Shown here: piece by piece, positions 18,184 to 27,102 of the stretch | Numbering within the stretch: the stretch's first letter is position 1 | How the letters are laid out: each line of letters starts with the position of its first letter | Assembly: GCA_963814955.1 (NCBI GenBank) | Contig: CAWFEX010000004.1 | Span: 62,001-126,000, forward strand | Direction: 5' to 3' | From: DATCJA01 sp963814955 | Lineage (GTDB): Bacteria; Acidobacteriota; Vicinamibacteria; Vicinamibacterales; UBA2999 | DNA length: 64,000 bases | The notes under the pieces: generated by a model | The model's input: the letters and a program-made list of their open reading frames with translations, nothing else | Told to the model about the DNA's origin: nothing | Database searches by the model: none | Position numbers and translations under genes: made by a program

Positions 18184-18453
18184 ATGAACAAACAGTTCAC
18201 GGCGAAGCTGCGGAAGAGCGGTCAGAAGGGTAGCTGGACGTATGTTGTATGGCCCGAGTCCGTGGATTTCTTCGGGACACGCGGCCTCGTGAAGGTACGC
18301 GGTACCGTTGACGGTCACCCCTTCCGCAGCTCATTTATGGCGCTGGGCGACGGAACTCACATGCTCCCGATCAAAGCCGAAATCCGTAAGGCCATTGGCA
18401 AAGAGGCTGGGGAGTCTGTCACGGTTCAAATTCTGAAGCGGATAAACGAGTAG
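18184..18453 (+). CDS. DUF1905 family protein
   Basis: The protein has 89 residues with GGAAGGTGGG before its ATG. The sequence MNKQFTAKLRKSGQKGSWTY, VWPESVDFFGTRGLVKVRGT, RSSFMALGDGTHMLPIKAE and RKAIGKEAGESVTVQI is a typical full-length DUF1905 domain, a small beta-barrel. Function is unknown; members are often next to DUF1801 or YdeI-type genes, and two DUF1801 genes lie about 3-4 kb upstream. The start lies 18 bp after the nested repeat element. Confidence 0.9.
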   Translation: MNKQFTAKLRKSGQKGSWTYVVWPESVDFFGTRGLVKVRGTVDGHPFRSSFMALGDGTHMLPIKAEIRKAIGKEAGESVTVQILKRINE

Positions 18454-18618
18454 GGGCCGTTGATGTTTGCCCGCGCACAAGCCTGCTCGGATTTCCCGTT
18501 CGAAATCCCGCCGCGATTCGGGCGACCTGGCCGCGTGACATGATCGATCTGTAATCGTTCATCTCGGTTCACGGCTCGGACGCGCGTGTTCCTGTCCGTC
18601 ACACGCGCAACCAACGCA

Positions 18619-19488
18619 ATGACAACCACCCGCAAGATGCCCGACTGGCTCGAACCGATGGCCGCCACGCTGACGCAGGACCGCTTCGTCGGCCGTGATT
18701 GGTTGTTCGAACGCAAGTTCGACGGCATCAGATTGCTCGCCTACAAACGTGGCGCCGATGTGCGGTTGTATTCACGAAACCGGCTCCCGCAGAATTTGCC
18801 GGCGATCGCCGGAGCGGTTGGCAATCTTCCCGTCCATGAAGTGATTCTCGATGGCGAGGTGACCTGGGATCGGCGCAGCGGCTACTACGTCTTCGACATC
18901 CTGTGGCTCGACGGACGAGATGTAACCGCGTTGCCACTCGAGCAGCGACGTGATCTCCTGAAGCAATTGCCGTTCGAGCACCCGATGCGGCGCGTCAAGT
19001 TACTGGACGACGAGAGACCGTGGGAGCGAGCCAGGGAAGAGGGGTGGGAAGGCGTCATCGCCAAACGGCGGGGCTCGCCCTACGAACATCGCCGCTCGAA
19101 GCATTGGCTGAAGATGAAGTGCGAGGCGTCTCAGGAGTTCGTCGTGGGCGGATTCACCGACCCGCAAGGCGCCCGGGTTGGCCTGGGCGCTCTGCTTCTG
19201 GGCGTCTACGACGGCGGCGATTTTGTGTTTGCCGGGAAGATTGGCACCGGCTTCGACACAAAACTTCTGTTGGATCTTCGAGCGCGGCTCGGAGCGCTGG
19301 AAGTGGCGACAGCGCCGTTTACGAAAGCCAGGGGCCTGCCTCGACTCCGCGCGCACTGGGTGCGTCCCGAAATTGTTGTGCAGGTCGCCTTCATTGAGTG
19401 GACCGTGCACGGAAAGCTGCGGCATCCGAGGCTGTTGGGGATCCGGGTTGACAAGGATGCGCGGCAGGTCACACGAGAACAGCCGTGA
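18619..19488 (+). CDS. ligD: ATP-dependent DNA ligase, LigD-type ligase domain as a separate protein
   Basis: The protein has 289 residues from MTTTRKMPDWLEPMAATLTQ. The adenylation domain contains motif I with catalytic K33 (FERKFDGIRLLAY), motif III (YYVFDILWLDGRDV), motif IV (GWEGVIAKRRGSPY) and motif V (HWLKMKC). An OB-fold follows (EFVVGGFTDPQGARVGLGAL, ending IEWTVHGKLRHPRLLGIRVD). It seals nicks, probably in non-homologous end joining. It corresponds to the ligase part of LigD only: the 3'-phosphoesterase domain is absent and the polymerase is in the next gene, which overlaps by 4 nt. A GTG at 18586 would add eleven residues; the ATG is preferred. Confidence 0.92.
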   Translation: MTTTRKMPDWLEPMAATLTQDRFVGRDWLFERKFDGIRLLAYKRGADVRLYSRNRLPQNLPAIAGAVGNLPVHEVILDGEVTWDRRSGYYVFDILWLDGRDVTALPLEQRRDLLKQLPFEHPMRRVKLLDDERPWERAREEGWEGVIAKRRGSPYEHRRSKHWLKMKCEASQEFVVGGFTDPQGARVGLGALLLGVYDGGDFVFAGKIGTGFDTKLLLDLRARLGALEVATAPFTKARGLPRLRAHWVRPEIVVQVAFIEWTVHGKLRHPRLLGIRVDKDARQVTREQP

Positions 19489-20360
19489 TCACGCATCCGG
19501 AGAAGGTGCTCTTTCCCGATGACGGGATTACGAAAGGAGACCTGGCGGCCTACTACGAAGCGATGGCGCCGGTGCTCTTGCCGCACCTGCGCGGCCGGCC
19601 GATCACGATGGAACGATACCCTTCGGGCATCGGGAAGAAGGGATTCTGGCAAAAGGACCTGTCGAAGGGGTTTCCATCCTGGCTGCAGCGCATCGAGGTG
19701 CCGAAGAAGGACGGCGTGGTCCACCATCCTGTAGTGACGGACTTGCAATCGCTGCTGTGGATCACGAATCAGAACGCGATCACGCACCACGTCTGGACGT
19801 CACGCATCCCCCGTCTCAATCATCCGGATCTCTGCGTCTTCGATCTCGATCCGTCCACGGACGATGTTGCAGCGGTACGCGCCGCAGCCATCGGTCTGCG
19901 CGATCTGCTCGACACGCTCGGACTGCCCTCGTGGGTCAAGACCACAGGCTCGAAGGGCTTCCACATCGTGGTTCCGGTCGACGGCAAGGCAGACACGGAA
20001 TTCGTCGCCCGCTTTGCCGATGCGGTGGGGAAGGTGTTCGTCGGGCTTGCTCCCGAGCACCTTACGCGGGAGTTCAGCAAGTCCGATCGCCGCGGCCGCA
20101 TCTATGTCGACACCGGAAGAAACGGCTACAGCGCCACGTTTGCGGCGGCGTATACCGTACGCGCAAAGGGCGGAGCACCGGTATCAGCGCCATGCACGTG
20201 GGACGAGGTTCAGCGCGGCGAGGTAGAACCGCGAACGTTCACGGTGCGGAACATGCCGAAGCGCATCGCAGAGGTTGGTGACCTGTGGGCCGATATGCGG
20301 CGCCGTTCGCGATCGCTGAAAGGCCCGATGGACAAGTTGCGGCGCATGAAAGGCACCTAG
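19485..20360 (+). CDS. ligD: LigD-type polymerase/primase domain protein (NHEJ)
   Basis: The protein has 291 residues starting at GTG 19485, inside the ligase stop (GTGA overlap). It is a stand-alone archaeo-eukaryotic-primase-like polymerase of the LigD-Pol family: THPEKVLFPDDGITKGDL at the start, the metal-binding D120 and D122 in CVFDLDPSTDD, KTTGSKGFHIVVPV for template or nucleotide binding, and GRIYVDTGRNGYSATFAAAY near the third catalytic region. It fills gaps and adds bases at DNA breaks. The ligase is translationally coupled. No Ku gene was seen in the window, so the bridging partner must be elsewhere or absent. Confidence 0.93.
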   Translation: MITHPEKVLFPDDGITKGDLAAYYEAMAPVLLPHLRGRPITMERYPSGIGKKGFWQKDLSKGFPSWLQRIEVPKKDGVVHHPVVTDLQSLLWITNQNAITHHVWTSRIPRLNHPDLCVFDLDPSTDDVAAVRAAAIGLRDLLDTLGLPSWVKTTGSKGFHIVVPVDGKADTEFVARFADAVGKVFVGLAPEHLTREFSKSDRRGRIYVDTGRNGYSATFAAAYTVRAKGGAPVSAPCTWDEVQRGEVEPRTFTVRNMPKRIAEVGDLWADMRRRSRSLKGPMDKLRRMKGT

Positions 20361-20418
20361 GCAGCACGCGATCTGGTAACGTGCTCGCGTGACAACACTT
20401 TGAACCGGGACGGACTGC

Positions 20419-22131
20419 ATGCCAGACCCGATCTCAATCGACGATATCGATCTTGCACCGCTGCCGGGCAAGCGTTACTTCTCAAGCGACCGCGAGTGGC
20501 GCGAGGAGTTCATCTATTTCCTGCTGGTCGATCGCTTTCAGGACGACGTGGCAAGACCCACTGCCACTGGCACCGGCCGATCGACGGGCATCCAGACTCC
20601 AAACACGTTCTTTGGCGGCAACCTCAAGGGGATTGCCCGTAATCTCGACTATATCGCCGGCCTTGGCTGCACGGCGATCTGGCTCTCGCCGGTCTTCGAG
20701 AACAACGCGGACGCGTATCACGGCTACGACATCAACAACTATCTCCGCATCGATCCTCGCTTCGGAACCAAGGAGGATCTCGTCGCCCTCGTCGAAGCGG
20801 CCCACGGCTTCGAGAAGAACGGAAAGCCGTTTCCGATCCGCGTCATTCTTGACGTCGTCATCAATCACTCGGGAGACAACTGGTTCTATCAGGGTGGCTT
20901 TCGATTCTTCTATTTCGACGACCTGATTTTTCCGTTCGGCGGCTTCCGGCGCCCGGACAGGCCCGTGCCAATCGAGCTTCGCAATGAAGCCTGGTATCAC
21001 CGCCGCGGCGAAATCCGCGATTTCGACCGTTCACCGGAAAACCACAACGGCGACATCGTCGGTCTCAAGGACTACTCCAATGACGATGACGCAATCGGCT
21101 CGGACGTGATCAACGCACTGATCAAAGCGCACGCCTACTGGATTCGTGAGGCCGACGTAGACGGCTTCCGCGTGGATGCAGTGAAGCACATGGGCGATGT
21201 CGCCTCGTCGCGGTTCTGCTCGAACATCCGCGAGTATGCGTACTCGCTGGGCAAGCGGGGCTTCTTCCTGTTTGGAGAAGTCGCCTCGCCCTCCGACGAT
21301 CTGTACAACCGCTACATCGGACAGAACACATCACGACAGGACGGCGGCAACACCGTATTTTTCGGCCTCGACTCGGTGCTCGACTTCCGGCTTGCCGAAG
21401 GCGTGTTCGGCGACCAGAACAACGCGCCGTTGCGCGACGTGTTGAAGGGCTTCACGGGCCCGGAGACATTGTTCAATCGCCTCGACGCACAACGCAATCG
21501 GGCTCTGAACCGCGGCGAGATCGGCCGCTACCTCGTCACATTCGTCGACAACCACGACTCGTTCTGGCAGCCGACCGGCCGGTTTGCCCGGGGCGCAACG
21601 GATCGACAGGTCATCGGCGCGATCGGGTTCCTGCTGTGCAGCCTGGGAACACCGTGCATCTACTACGGCACCGAGCAAGGGTTCATCGGCCAGGGCGGAG
21701 ACAACGAAATACGCGAAGCCATGTTCGACCAGGCGCCGGATGGCGTGAGCCGGCTGAACACCCAGTGCGCCATCTATACCGAGATTGCGAAGATTGCCGA
21801 CGTGATGCGCACGCACGAACCGCTCCGATTCGGCCGCTTGTATTACCGGCAGATTTCTGGAGACGGGGAACATTTCGGCTTTCCCTTTGGTACGACCTAC
21901 ACACTCAGCTTCTCGCGTCTGCTGTATCCGGAGGAGATCCTCGTTGCTTACAACATTTCAGCGGACGCTCGCCACGACAGCGTCATCGTCGACGCGACGC
22001 TGCACCCGGAGCCTTCACGGATGACATTTCTTTACGGCAACACGGGAAGCGTACCCGTCCAGACGGCGGCCTCAGGAGCACGCTTCGTCAAGCTGGATCT
22101 CGAGCCGCATCAATTTGTGATTCTCGCTTGA
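20419..22131 (+). CDS. Alpha-amylase family glycoside hydrolase (GH13)
   Basis: The protein has 570 residues with no signal peptide, so it is probably cytosolic. The (beta/alpha)8 barrel shows the four GH13 regions: DVVINH near residue 150, nucleophile D253 in GFRVDAVKHM, acid/base E287 in FLFGEV, and D380 in VDNHDS. The C-terminal beta-domain ends EPHQFVILA. Substrate could be starch, maltodextrin or trehalose-type sugars; subfamily cannot be set by eye. Its last 22 nt overlap the 3' end of the convergent minus-strand gene. No other glycogen or starch gene is adjacent. Confidence 0.92.
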   Translation: MPDPISIDDIDLAPLPGKRYFSSDREWREEFIYFLLVDRFQDDVARPTATGTGRSTGIQTPNTFFGGNLKGIARNLDYIAGLGCTAIWLSPVFENNADAYHGYDINNYLRIDPRFGTKEDLVALVEAAHGFEKNGKPFPIRVILDVVINHSGDNWFYQGGFRFFYFDDLIFPFGGFRRPDRPVPIELRNEAWYHRRGEIRDFDRSPENHNGDIVGLKDYSNDDDAIGSDVINALIKAHAYWIREADVDGFRVDAVKHMGDVASSRFCSNIREYAYSLGKRGFFLFGEVASPSDDLYNRYIGQNTSRQDGGNTVFFGLDSVLDFRLAEGVFGDQNNAPLRDVLKGFTGPETLFNRLDAQRNRALNRGEIGRYLVTFVDNHDSFWQPTGRFARGATDRQVIGAIGFLLCSLGTPCIYYGTEQGFIGQGGDNEIREAMFDQAPDGVSRLNTQCAIYTEIAKIADVMRTHEPLRFGRLYYRQISGDGEHFGFPFGTTYTLSFSRLLYPEEILVAYNISADARHDSVIVDATLHPEPSRMTFLYGNTGSVPVQTAASGARFVKLDLEPHQFVILA

Positions 22132-22874
22132 GAACCCATGTCGGCGACGTCCGGTTCTGTGGATGCTGACGCCACGCCGCCGTCGTTCATGCGCGGGCAT
22201 CGATCGGCACGACTCGGCTCGCGCGGCGAAACTTCCCGATACCCGGCCAACGAGTGTGCATTTTGCGGCGGTGAACGCACTTCCGCACGCACGTCGTTTC
22301 CAGCGCGAACGGCGGCAGCCGTCTCGAATACGCCGCCGACACGGTGGCCCCCGTTCAAGTAGAAGAGATGCATCGCGATGGTGCTGGTTATCGCCGGATT
22401 CCCGAGGACTTCCACGGCGTGCTGCAACTCGTGCCCGACCGATCCCATCAGGTCCCAGTCGGCCTTATTCGCGGCGACCCGTACCCGCACGATCCGGTTT
22501 GCGCCGGCGCTCGTCACCGCAAGCAGGCAGGCACGGACGCCGTGCCCGCATCGGCCGTGCTCCACATACACGATTCCATCGGTTTGACCGATCGCCTCGA
22601 CCAGCTGTCGGAAGGTCGTCGATCGGTCAATAGCTTGCGTCACGATCGCCGCCAACACATCACCGAGCGTGCGGAGGCGCTGGACGACCGGCGCTGGTGA
22701 CACGCATACCTCGTCGCTGACGCGGGGCTCGAGCACGGCATCACACTCGCGCGCGACCGCATCACGTCCTTGCCCGGCGGGAGTTGCGTCGATCGTCGGT
22801 GCCTGGGCAGACGCGATTCCCCAAGAGAACAGCCAGATTCCGGCGACAACGAGAGACGGATGGAGGCATTGCAT
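22110..22874 (-). CDS. Secreted protein with HExxH motif, putative metallopeptidase
   Basis: The protein has 254 residues from ATG 22874, preceded by GAGGTG; longer frames upstream lack support. A signal peptide (LVVAGIWLFSWGIASAQ) is followed by a domain with VSDEVCVSPAPVVQRL, GIVYVEHGRCGHGVRACLL and GHELQHAVEVLGN, where H148-E149-x-x-H152 matches the zinc-peptidase HExxH motif. A third zinc ligand was not located. The C-terminal 50 residues are low in complexity. Relatives are usually annotated hypothetical; protease activity is inferred from the motif alone. Confidence 0.72.
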   Translation of the reverse strand: MQCLHPSLVVAGIWLFSWGIASAQAPTIDATPAGQGRDAVARECDAVLEPRVSDEVCVSPAPVVQRLRTLGDVLAAIVTQAIDRSTTFRQLVEAIGQTDGIVYVEHGRCGHGVRACLLAVTSAGANRIVRVRVAANKADWDLMGSVGHELQHAVEVLGNPAITSTIAMHLFYLNGGHRVGGVFETAAAVRAGNDVRAEVRSPPQNAHSLAGYREVSPREPSRADRCPRMNDGGVASASTEPDVADMGSQARITN

Positions 22875-23065
22875 TTGATCACCTCGATCACCATCACTCT
22901 GAGTAACGAGCGGAAGCAGGCGGTTGAACATCGACGCATCGAGTGCGCGAGGCGAGGGAGGCGAGCCGGTGCCGGGCGCCACGTACGTGGACAAGATGTA
23001 TTCGCGCGTGGCGTACACAGGAATACTGACGACCGCCAAGTGGAAACAGGAATGTTCGGCGCCCG

Positions 23066-23470
23066 TCAGCTACTCAGCTGAGGGGCCACGTGAGGTTCGA
23101 AGCCTGTCCGTGACATTGCTGCCGCAACCACGGTCGGACACAGTTTGGCGAGGGCCTCGAACTCCGTGTCGTAGATCGCGAGTACGGTGTCCAGCCGCGT
23201 GAGGGCGAGCAAATGCCGGACGAAGGCGGATGGTGCGATGAGCGCCATCTGGCCGCCATGGCGTTCAACGTTGGTCAGGGTCGACACGAGCTCGCCGATC
23301 CCGCGCGCGTCCATATCGGTAATCGCGGCCATGTGAATCAACACAATCCCGCGACGGTTCGTCAGCAGCTCGCTGACACAGGCGCGCAGAGAGGGCATCG
23401 AACCTGTGACAAGGCGACCCCCGACATCGAGGATGATGACGCCGGCATTGAAGCGAATGCGAATGTCCAT
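23066..23470 (-). CDS. STAS-domain protein (anti-anti-sigma-like) without phospho-acceptor Ser
   Basis: The protein has 134 residues, a single STAS domain: VIILDVGGRLVTG strand, LIHMAAITDMDARGIGELVS, HGGQMALIAPS and LDTVLAIYDTEFEAL. In SpoIIAA-type proteins the phosphorylated Ser follows the Asp in D-S-S/A-G; here it is D54-A55-R56-G57, so regulation by Ser phosphorylation is not possible at that site. It may be a constitutive or scaffold-type member. No anti-sigma kinase is adjacent. About 200 bp upstream of its start (23471-23671) no gene or clear signal is seen. Confidence 0.85.
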   Translation of the reverse strand: MDIRIRFNAGVIILDVGGRLVTGSMPSLRACVSELLTNRRGIVLIHMAAITDMDARGIGELVSTLTNVERHGGQMALIAPSAFVRHLLALTRLDTVLAIYDTEFEALAKLCPTVVAAAMSRTGFEPHVAPQLSS

Positions 23471-23671
23471 GGAGTCTCCTTCTTGATGAGCCTGTCACTT
23501 AAAGAAACGATCATCGAGCCCCATCCAAACACCGTGACGAACCGACTAATGCCAGGGCTACCTCAGCTATGGCGCTGGCGGCAGGCAACGGGTCCAGCTG
23601 CAGCCGCGCAGGCTAAGCCCGCGCTCTACGACCGGGAGGCCCGAAATCGCGGCGAAAAATCGTTGTGTTGA

Positions 23672-24622
23672 CTAAGAGGGGTCGATGGCCGGCGGCGCGG
23701 GTTCGTGACACTGCCCAGCGCCGACATCCGCGACGCGACCCGTGTCAGACACAAACCGCCACGTGTAACTGCCGGAATACAGGACGAGTTCGAGCACGCC
23801 ATAGAGGCTCCAGACGACGTCGCTGTTGGCGTGAATGCGCACGGGTGAAGTGAGCGGTGCTCCTGCGGTGCCGACGACGAACTGGCGGACGCCGCGGGCG
23901 GGATCCGGGCGTCCATCGGGATCCTGCAGCGCGAAGCGTTCGTAAATGTGATCGTGGGCCGAAACAATCACATCCGCATCGCTTTCGTACAAAGCGCGCC
24001 ACAGGGACCGGGTCGCGGGGTTGTCGCCATTCTGCCCCGACGTGAACAGCGGATGGTGCCAGTACGCCAGTGTGCACGCCGACGGATTCGCCGCGAGCTC
24101 GCGCCGCAGCCATTGCACTTGTGAAGAGCCCGTGCCCATCGGGACGTTGCTGTTGAGCGAGTAGATCTGCCACTCGCCTAAATGAAAGCGGTAATAGCCG
24201 AGGCCGCTCGGGCCCGCGTTGACGCCGAAGTAGTTGAAATACGGCACCGCTCCGGGCTGTTCGTAATCGTGGTTGCCCGGCGACGGACGCGTCCGAGCCT
24301 TGTGCCGGCCCCACGTCGGTTCGTAGCAGTCGCGAAAACTGTCCGCGCTGCCGGATGGGTAGGCATTGTCGCCCAGCGTGATGACCGTGCCCGGCAATCC
24401 ATCGATCAACCGCGCCGTTGCCTCTGCCGCCGCAGAGCCGCATACGGCGATATCGCCCGCGGCGAGCAGCGGTACGGGCGGTCCGGGGGCGACGGTGACA
24501 ATGGTGGAGTCCGGCTGTGGAGTCGGGCCGGTGACGATCTCGCCGCCACAGCTTGCCGCCTCCGCCAGCAGCAGCAGCGATAACAGGCGCAACACGGGCG
24601 GCGTGGGATGATGTCTGCGCAC
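23672..24622 (-). CDS. Metallophosphoesterase, probable lipoprotein (purple acid phosphatase-like)
   Basis: The protein has 316 residues. The N-terminus has a hydrophobic stretch ending LAEAASCGGE, a plausible lipobox with Cys. The calcineurin-like phosphoesterase motifs follow in order: AAGDIAVCG, ITLGDNAYPSGS, SPGNHDYE, LAYWHHPLFTSG and IVSAHDHIYERF. These supply the Asp, Asn and His ligands of a two-metal centre. It likely hydrolyses phosphate esters or polyphosphate at the cell envelope. It is the last gene of the VTC-DUF4956-porin-CotH operon, starting 3 nt after the CotH stop, which supports a role in phosphate handling. Confidence 0.92.
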   Translation of the reverse strand: MRRHHPTPPVLRLLSLLLLAEAASCGGEIVTGPTPQPDSTIVTVAPGPPVPLLAAGDIAVCGSAAAEATARLIDGLPGTVITLGDNAYPSGSADSFRDCYEPTWGRHKARTRPSPGNHDYEQPGAVPYFNYFGVNAGPSGLGYYRFHLGEWQIYSLNSNVPMGTGSSQVQWLRRELAANPSACTLAYWHHPLFTSGQNGDNPATRSLWRALYESDADVIVSAHDHIYERFALQDPDGRPDPARGVRQFVVGTAGAPLTSPVRIHANSDVVWSLYGVLELVLYSGSYTWRFVSDTGRVADVGAGQCHEPAPPAIDPS

Positions 24623-24625
24623 GCG

Positions 24626-25840
24626 TCAGCGCCGTCCGCGCTCGCGCGCAATCTCCCCGAGCACGAACGCCGGCCGCTGCCGGACGAATTCGGTCAGAAA
24701 TTCCAGGTCCTTCTGACGCGCTGCCTCGTCCAAGGGTTTGTTACGGTCTTCCCGCGCCGCGGCGTCGACCAATGAGGCAAGACGCCCGACTTCGCGTTCC
24801 ATCCAGCCATCTGCCGCGGCCAGCCTGGCGCACCGTTCGAGCACGTCGAGGTACAGCGTCCGCAGATCGCTGAATGCGAGCGCCCGCTTGAACAGCTGGT
24901 TGTCGTCGGCGCGCAGGAAGATCGAGGAGTCGATCGCGGTGAAGGTGCGGTCCTTGTCCCACACGATCAGCCGGTGCCGCTCGCCGGCCGGACCGCGGTA
25001 CAGGTAGAAGTTCGCCATCCCCGAGGCTCCGATGACGCCGTCTCCCTCGGAGAGAAACGCCTCGATGGCGACGTGCGTGACGAACTGCGACAGGTCGATG
25101 TAACGGCCAACCTCGTCTCGCCAGAGGGTGCTCACCGGCTGGTTCACCTCGCGGAAGAGATCGCGGATCGGCGAGTACAGAACAGTGTCCGCCTCGAGCT
25201 CATGGGTCCGCGGCTCGAACACCGTTTTGTACGCCGCAGGATCATCACCCAAATCCTCAGCGAAGTAAGGCTGCAGGAAACGCCGCTCGAACAGGTATCC
25301 GGATTTTTCGCCGAGAGTGCGCGCCAGAAAATCACCGTCGATCGGTTCGACGATGGCGTAGACACCCTGGTAGATGTTGTTGATGTAGACGCGTGCAAAG
25401 GATTCGCGAGGCGCCGGCTGCCCGAGACGCGCAAAGAACGCCATGCTGATGCGTTCGCGCACGAGCGACGCGTCGGTGACGAGGTTGTCGAGCACGAGCG
25501 AGGCGAGACCGAGAAAGCGCTGACCGCTCGAATAACGGTTGAAATCAATCCTCAATCCCAGCTTCGACGCATTGCGGCTCGCCAGACCACGCGACCGCAC
25601 GCCGACGTTGCGAACACGTTGGCCACGCCACTCGAAATCGGCCGGGACATACACATTCTCGAGGTAGCGGTCGCGAAGCTCCCGCAGGTCGCGCTCGTTG
25701 ATCGACAGGCCCACATCGTGCACGACGCGGTCGTCGAACAGGTCGTCAAGTGTTTGCGCCTCGACCGCGGTGCCGCCAGCACACAGCGCCAACACCATTG
25801 CGACGATGGCCAGCCGGATGCCGGTTATGAAACCGGTCAC
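24626..25840 (-). CDS. CotH kinase family protein, exported
   Basis: The protein has 404 residues from GTG 25840, which overlaps the porin stop in GTGA. A signal peptide (RLAIVAMVLALCAGGTAVEA) leads into the CotH kinase fold: VHDVGLSINERDLRELR, RVRNVGVRSRGLASRN, a helix with LVRERISMAFFARLG, RVYINNIYQGVYAIVEP, then MANFYLYRG and IVWDKDRTF, where D295 and D297 match the metal-binding Asp cluster of CotH enzymes. CotH proteins are atypical kinases that phosphorylate proteins. Export and the phosphate-related operon suggest it acts on an envelope substrate; that is inference. Confidence 0.9.
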   Translation of the reverse strand: MTGFITGIRLAIVAMVLALCAGGTAVEAQTLDDLFDDRVVHDVGLSINERDLRELRDRYLENVYVPADFEWRGQRVRNVGVRSRGLASRNASKLGLRIDFNRYSSGQRFLGLASLVLDNLVTDASLVRERISMAFFARLGQPAPRESFARVYINNIYQGVYAIVEPIDGDFLARTLGEKSGYLFERRFLQPYFAEDLGDDPAAYKTVFEPRTHELEADTVLYSPIRDLFREVNQPVSTLWRDEVGRYIDLSQFVTHVAIEAFLSEGDGVIGASGMANFYLYRGPAGERHRLIVWDKDRTFTAIDSSIFLRADDNQLFKRALAFSDLRTLYLDVLERCARLAAADGWMEREVGRLASLVDAAAREDRNKPLDEAARQKDLEFLTEFVRQRPAFVLGEIARERGRR

Positions 25841-27102
25841 ATCGCCACCCGTACCCGAAACAGCCGGCTCCACACCCGCAAGTGGGGCATCTCGGTCACC
25901 GACGCGGCGCCGATGTGTTCCCTGATCACGTTCGCGTCCACCGCGATCCATCGATTCAGATACCAGGTGACTCCGACGGTCGTCGCGGTTTCGCTGTTGC
26001 CGAACACCGTTTCGGCGCGCGGACTCGTCGATCGCGAGCCGGTTTGCTCGAGGCTTCCGAGGCTCAGGCGTTCGCGCCGCACAGCGAGCTGAATCGATCC
26101 GAAGCCGCCCTGAAACAGCGGGCGAGTGGGCTGCGACACGCTCGCTGCGTCGGCTGCACCAGAAACGACCCAGGCACCGCTTACGTACCAGCCGCGCGCG
26201 ACAAGCGGCGGCAGGTCGGTGCCCTCACGGCCCTGGCCGCGCCGTTCATCGCTCATGCGCATGAACTCGGACGCAATCGAGAACCGGCCCGGCCGCCACC
26301 GGAACTGCACGCCGTCGCGCCTGCGGATCCCTTCAACCCACACGTCGGAGTCGAAGAACGATACGCCCAGCACGCTTCGACCCCGGACGGCGGGAAACCC
26401 TTCAGGCAAGGAACTTCGTGTAAACGCGACACCGGCCTGCAAATCGGAGAGCGTCGACTTCGAGCGGCGGAAGGGCTCGACCGTAAGGCGGCCGGCAACC
26501 GTTCGGCCGCCAAACACCCGGCCGCTGTGCTTCGGACGCGCGTTGTTCCCGTCGTGCGCGAAGACTCCGAGCTCATACCGGAGCGTGCGGCCCGCCACAC
26601 GGCCATGCAGCATCGTGCCGCGGTCGCGGCCGGGCGCCAGCCGTGTCGAGACGATCGATCGATAGATGAAGGCAAGGTTGCCCGTGCTCGTCGTTTCCTC
26701 GAGGCCGAAGGGAACCTTGAACTGGCCCGCCTGGATCTGCGCCTCGCGCGCCGGCCGGAAGTTCAGATAGACGTCACGCCACGGTTCGGTATCTTCGAGC
26801 TCGCGCTCAATCTGAAAATCCACCGCGTTGCCGATCTCGCCGGCAATCCCGATTCGGCGGCGGCCGACATCGAACGGGTCACCCTCGACACGCTCGACGG
26901 CAGCACGCGAGGCGCGACCGTCAATTTGCACGCGCGCACGGAATTCCACGCGCAGCCTGCCAGCCCACTCGATCTCCGGGTGGTCGTTCCATCGAACGAT
27001 CCACGTGCCATCGGCAGGCGCCGGCGCGCGATCCGGCGGTTCCTGAGCCGCGACCGGCGTCGCAGCGAGCAGCACGATCGCAGCCACCCGAATCGAGATC
27101 AC
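25837..27102 (-). CDS. Outer-membrane porin, OprO/OprP (phosphate-selective) family
   Basis: The protein has 421 residues from GTG 27102 with AAGGAG 8 nt upstream and GTGA overlap with the DUF4956 gene. A signal peptide (RVAAIVLLAATPVAAQ) is followed by a beta-barrel with the family landmarks GRLRVEFRARVQIDG, VGRRRIGIAGEIGNAVDFQI, FRPAREAQIQAGQFKVPFGL and the typical ending TVGVTWYLNRWIAVDANVIR with a terminal RVRVAM. In characterised homologues the barrel selects phosphate or polyphosphate. The position between a polyphosphate polymerase gene and a phosphoesterase gene agrees with that role. Basic eyelet residues cannot be assigned by eye. Confidence 0.88.
   Translation of the reverse strand: MISIRVAAIVLLAATPVAAQEPPDRAPAPADGTWIVRWNDHPEIEWAGRLRVEFRARVQIDGRASRAAVERVEGDPFDVGRRRIGIAGEIGNAVDFQIERELEDTEPWRDVYLNFRPAREAQIQAGQFKVPFGLEETTSTGNLAFIYRSIVSTRLAPGRDRGTMLHGRVAGRTLRYELGVFAHDGNNARPKHSGRVFGGRTVAGRLTVEPFRRSKSTLSDLQAGVAFTRSSLPEGFPAVRGRSVLGVSFFDSDVWVEGIRRRDGVQFRWRPGRFSIASEFMRMSDERRGQGREGTDLPPLVARGWYVSGAWVVSGAADAASVSQPTRPLFQGGFGSIQLAVRRERLSLGSLEQTGSRSTSPRAETVFGNSETATTVGVTWYLNRWIAVDANVIREHIGAASVTEMPHLRVWSRLFRVRVAM

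Noticed and set aside
22862..22880. TTGATCACCTCGATCA as an FNR-type dyad
   Set aside because: The spacer is 7 nt rather than 4, and the sequence overlaps the ribosome site of the HExxH gene.
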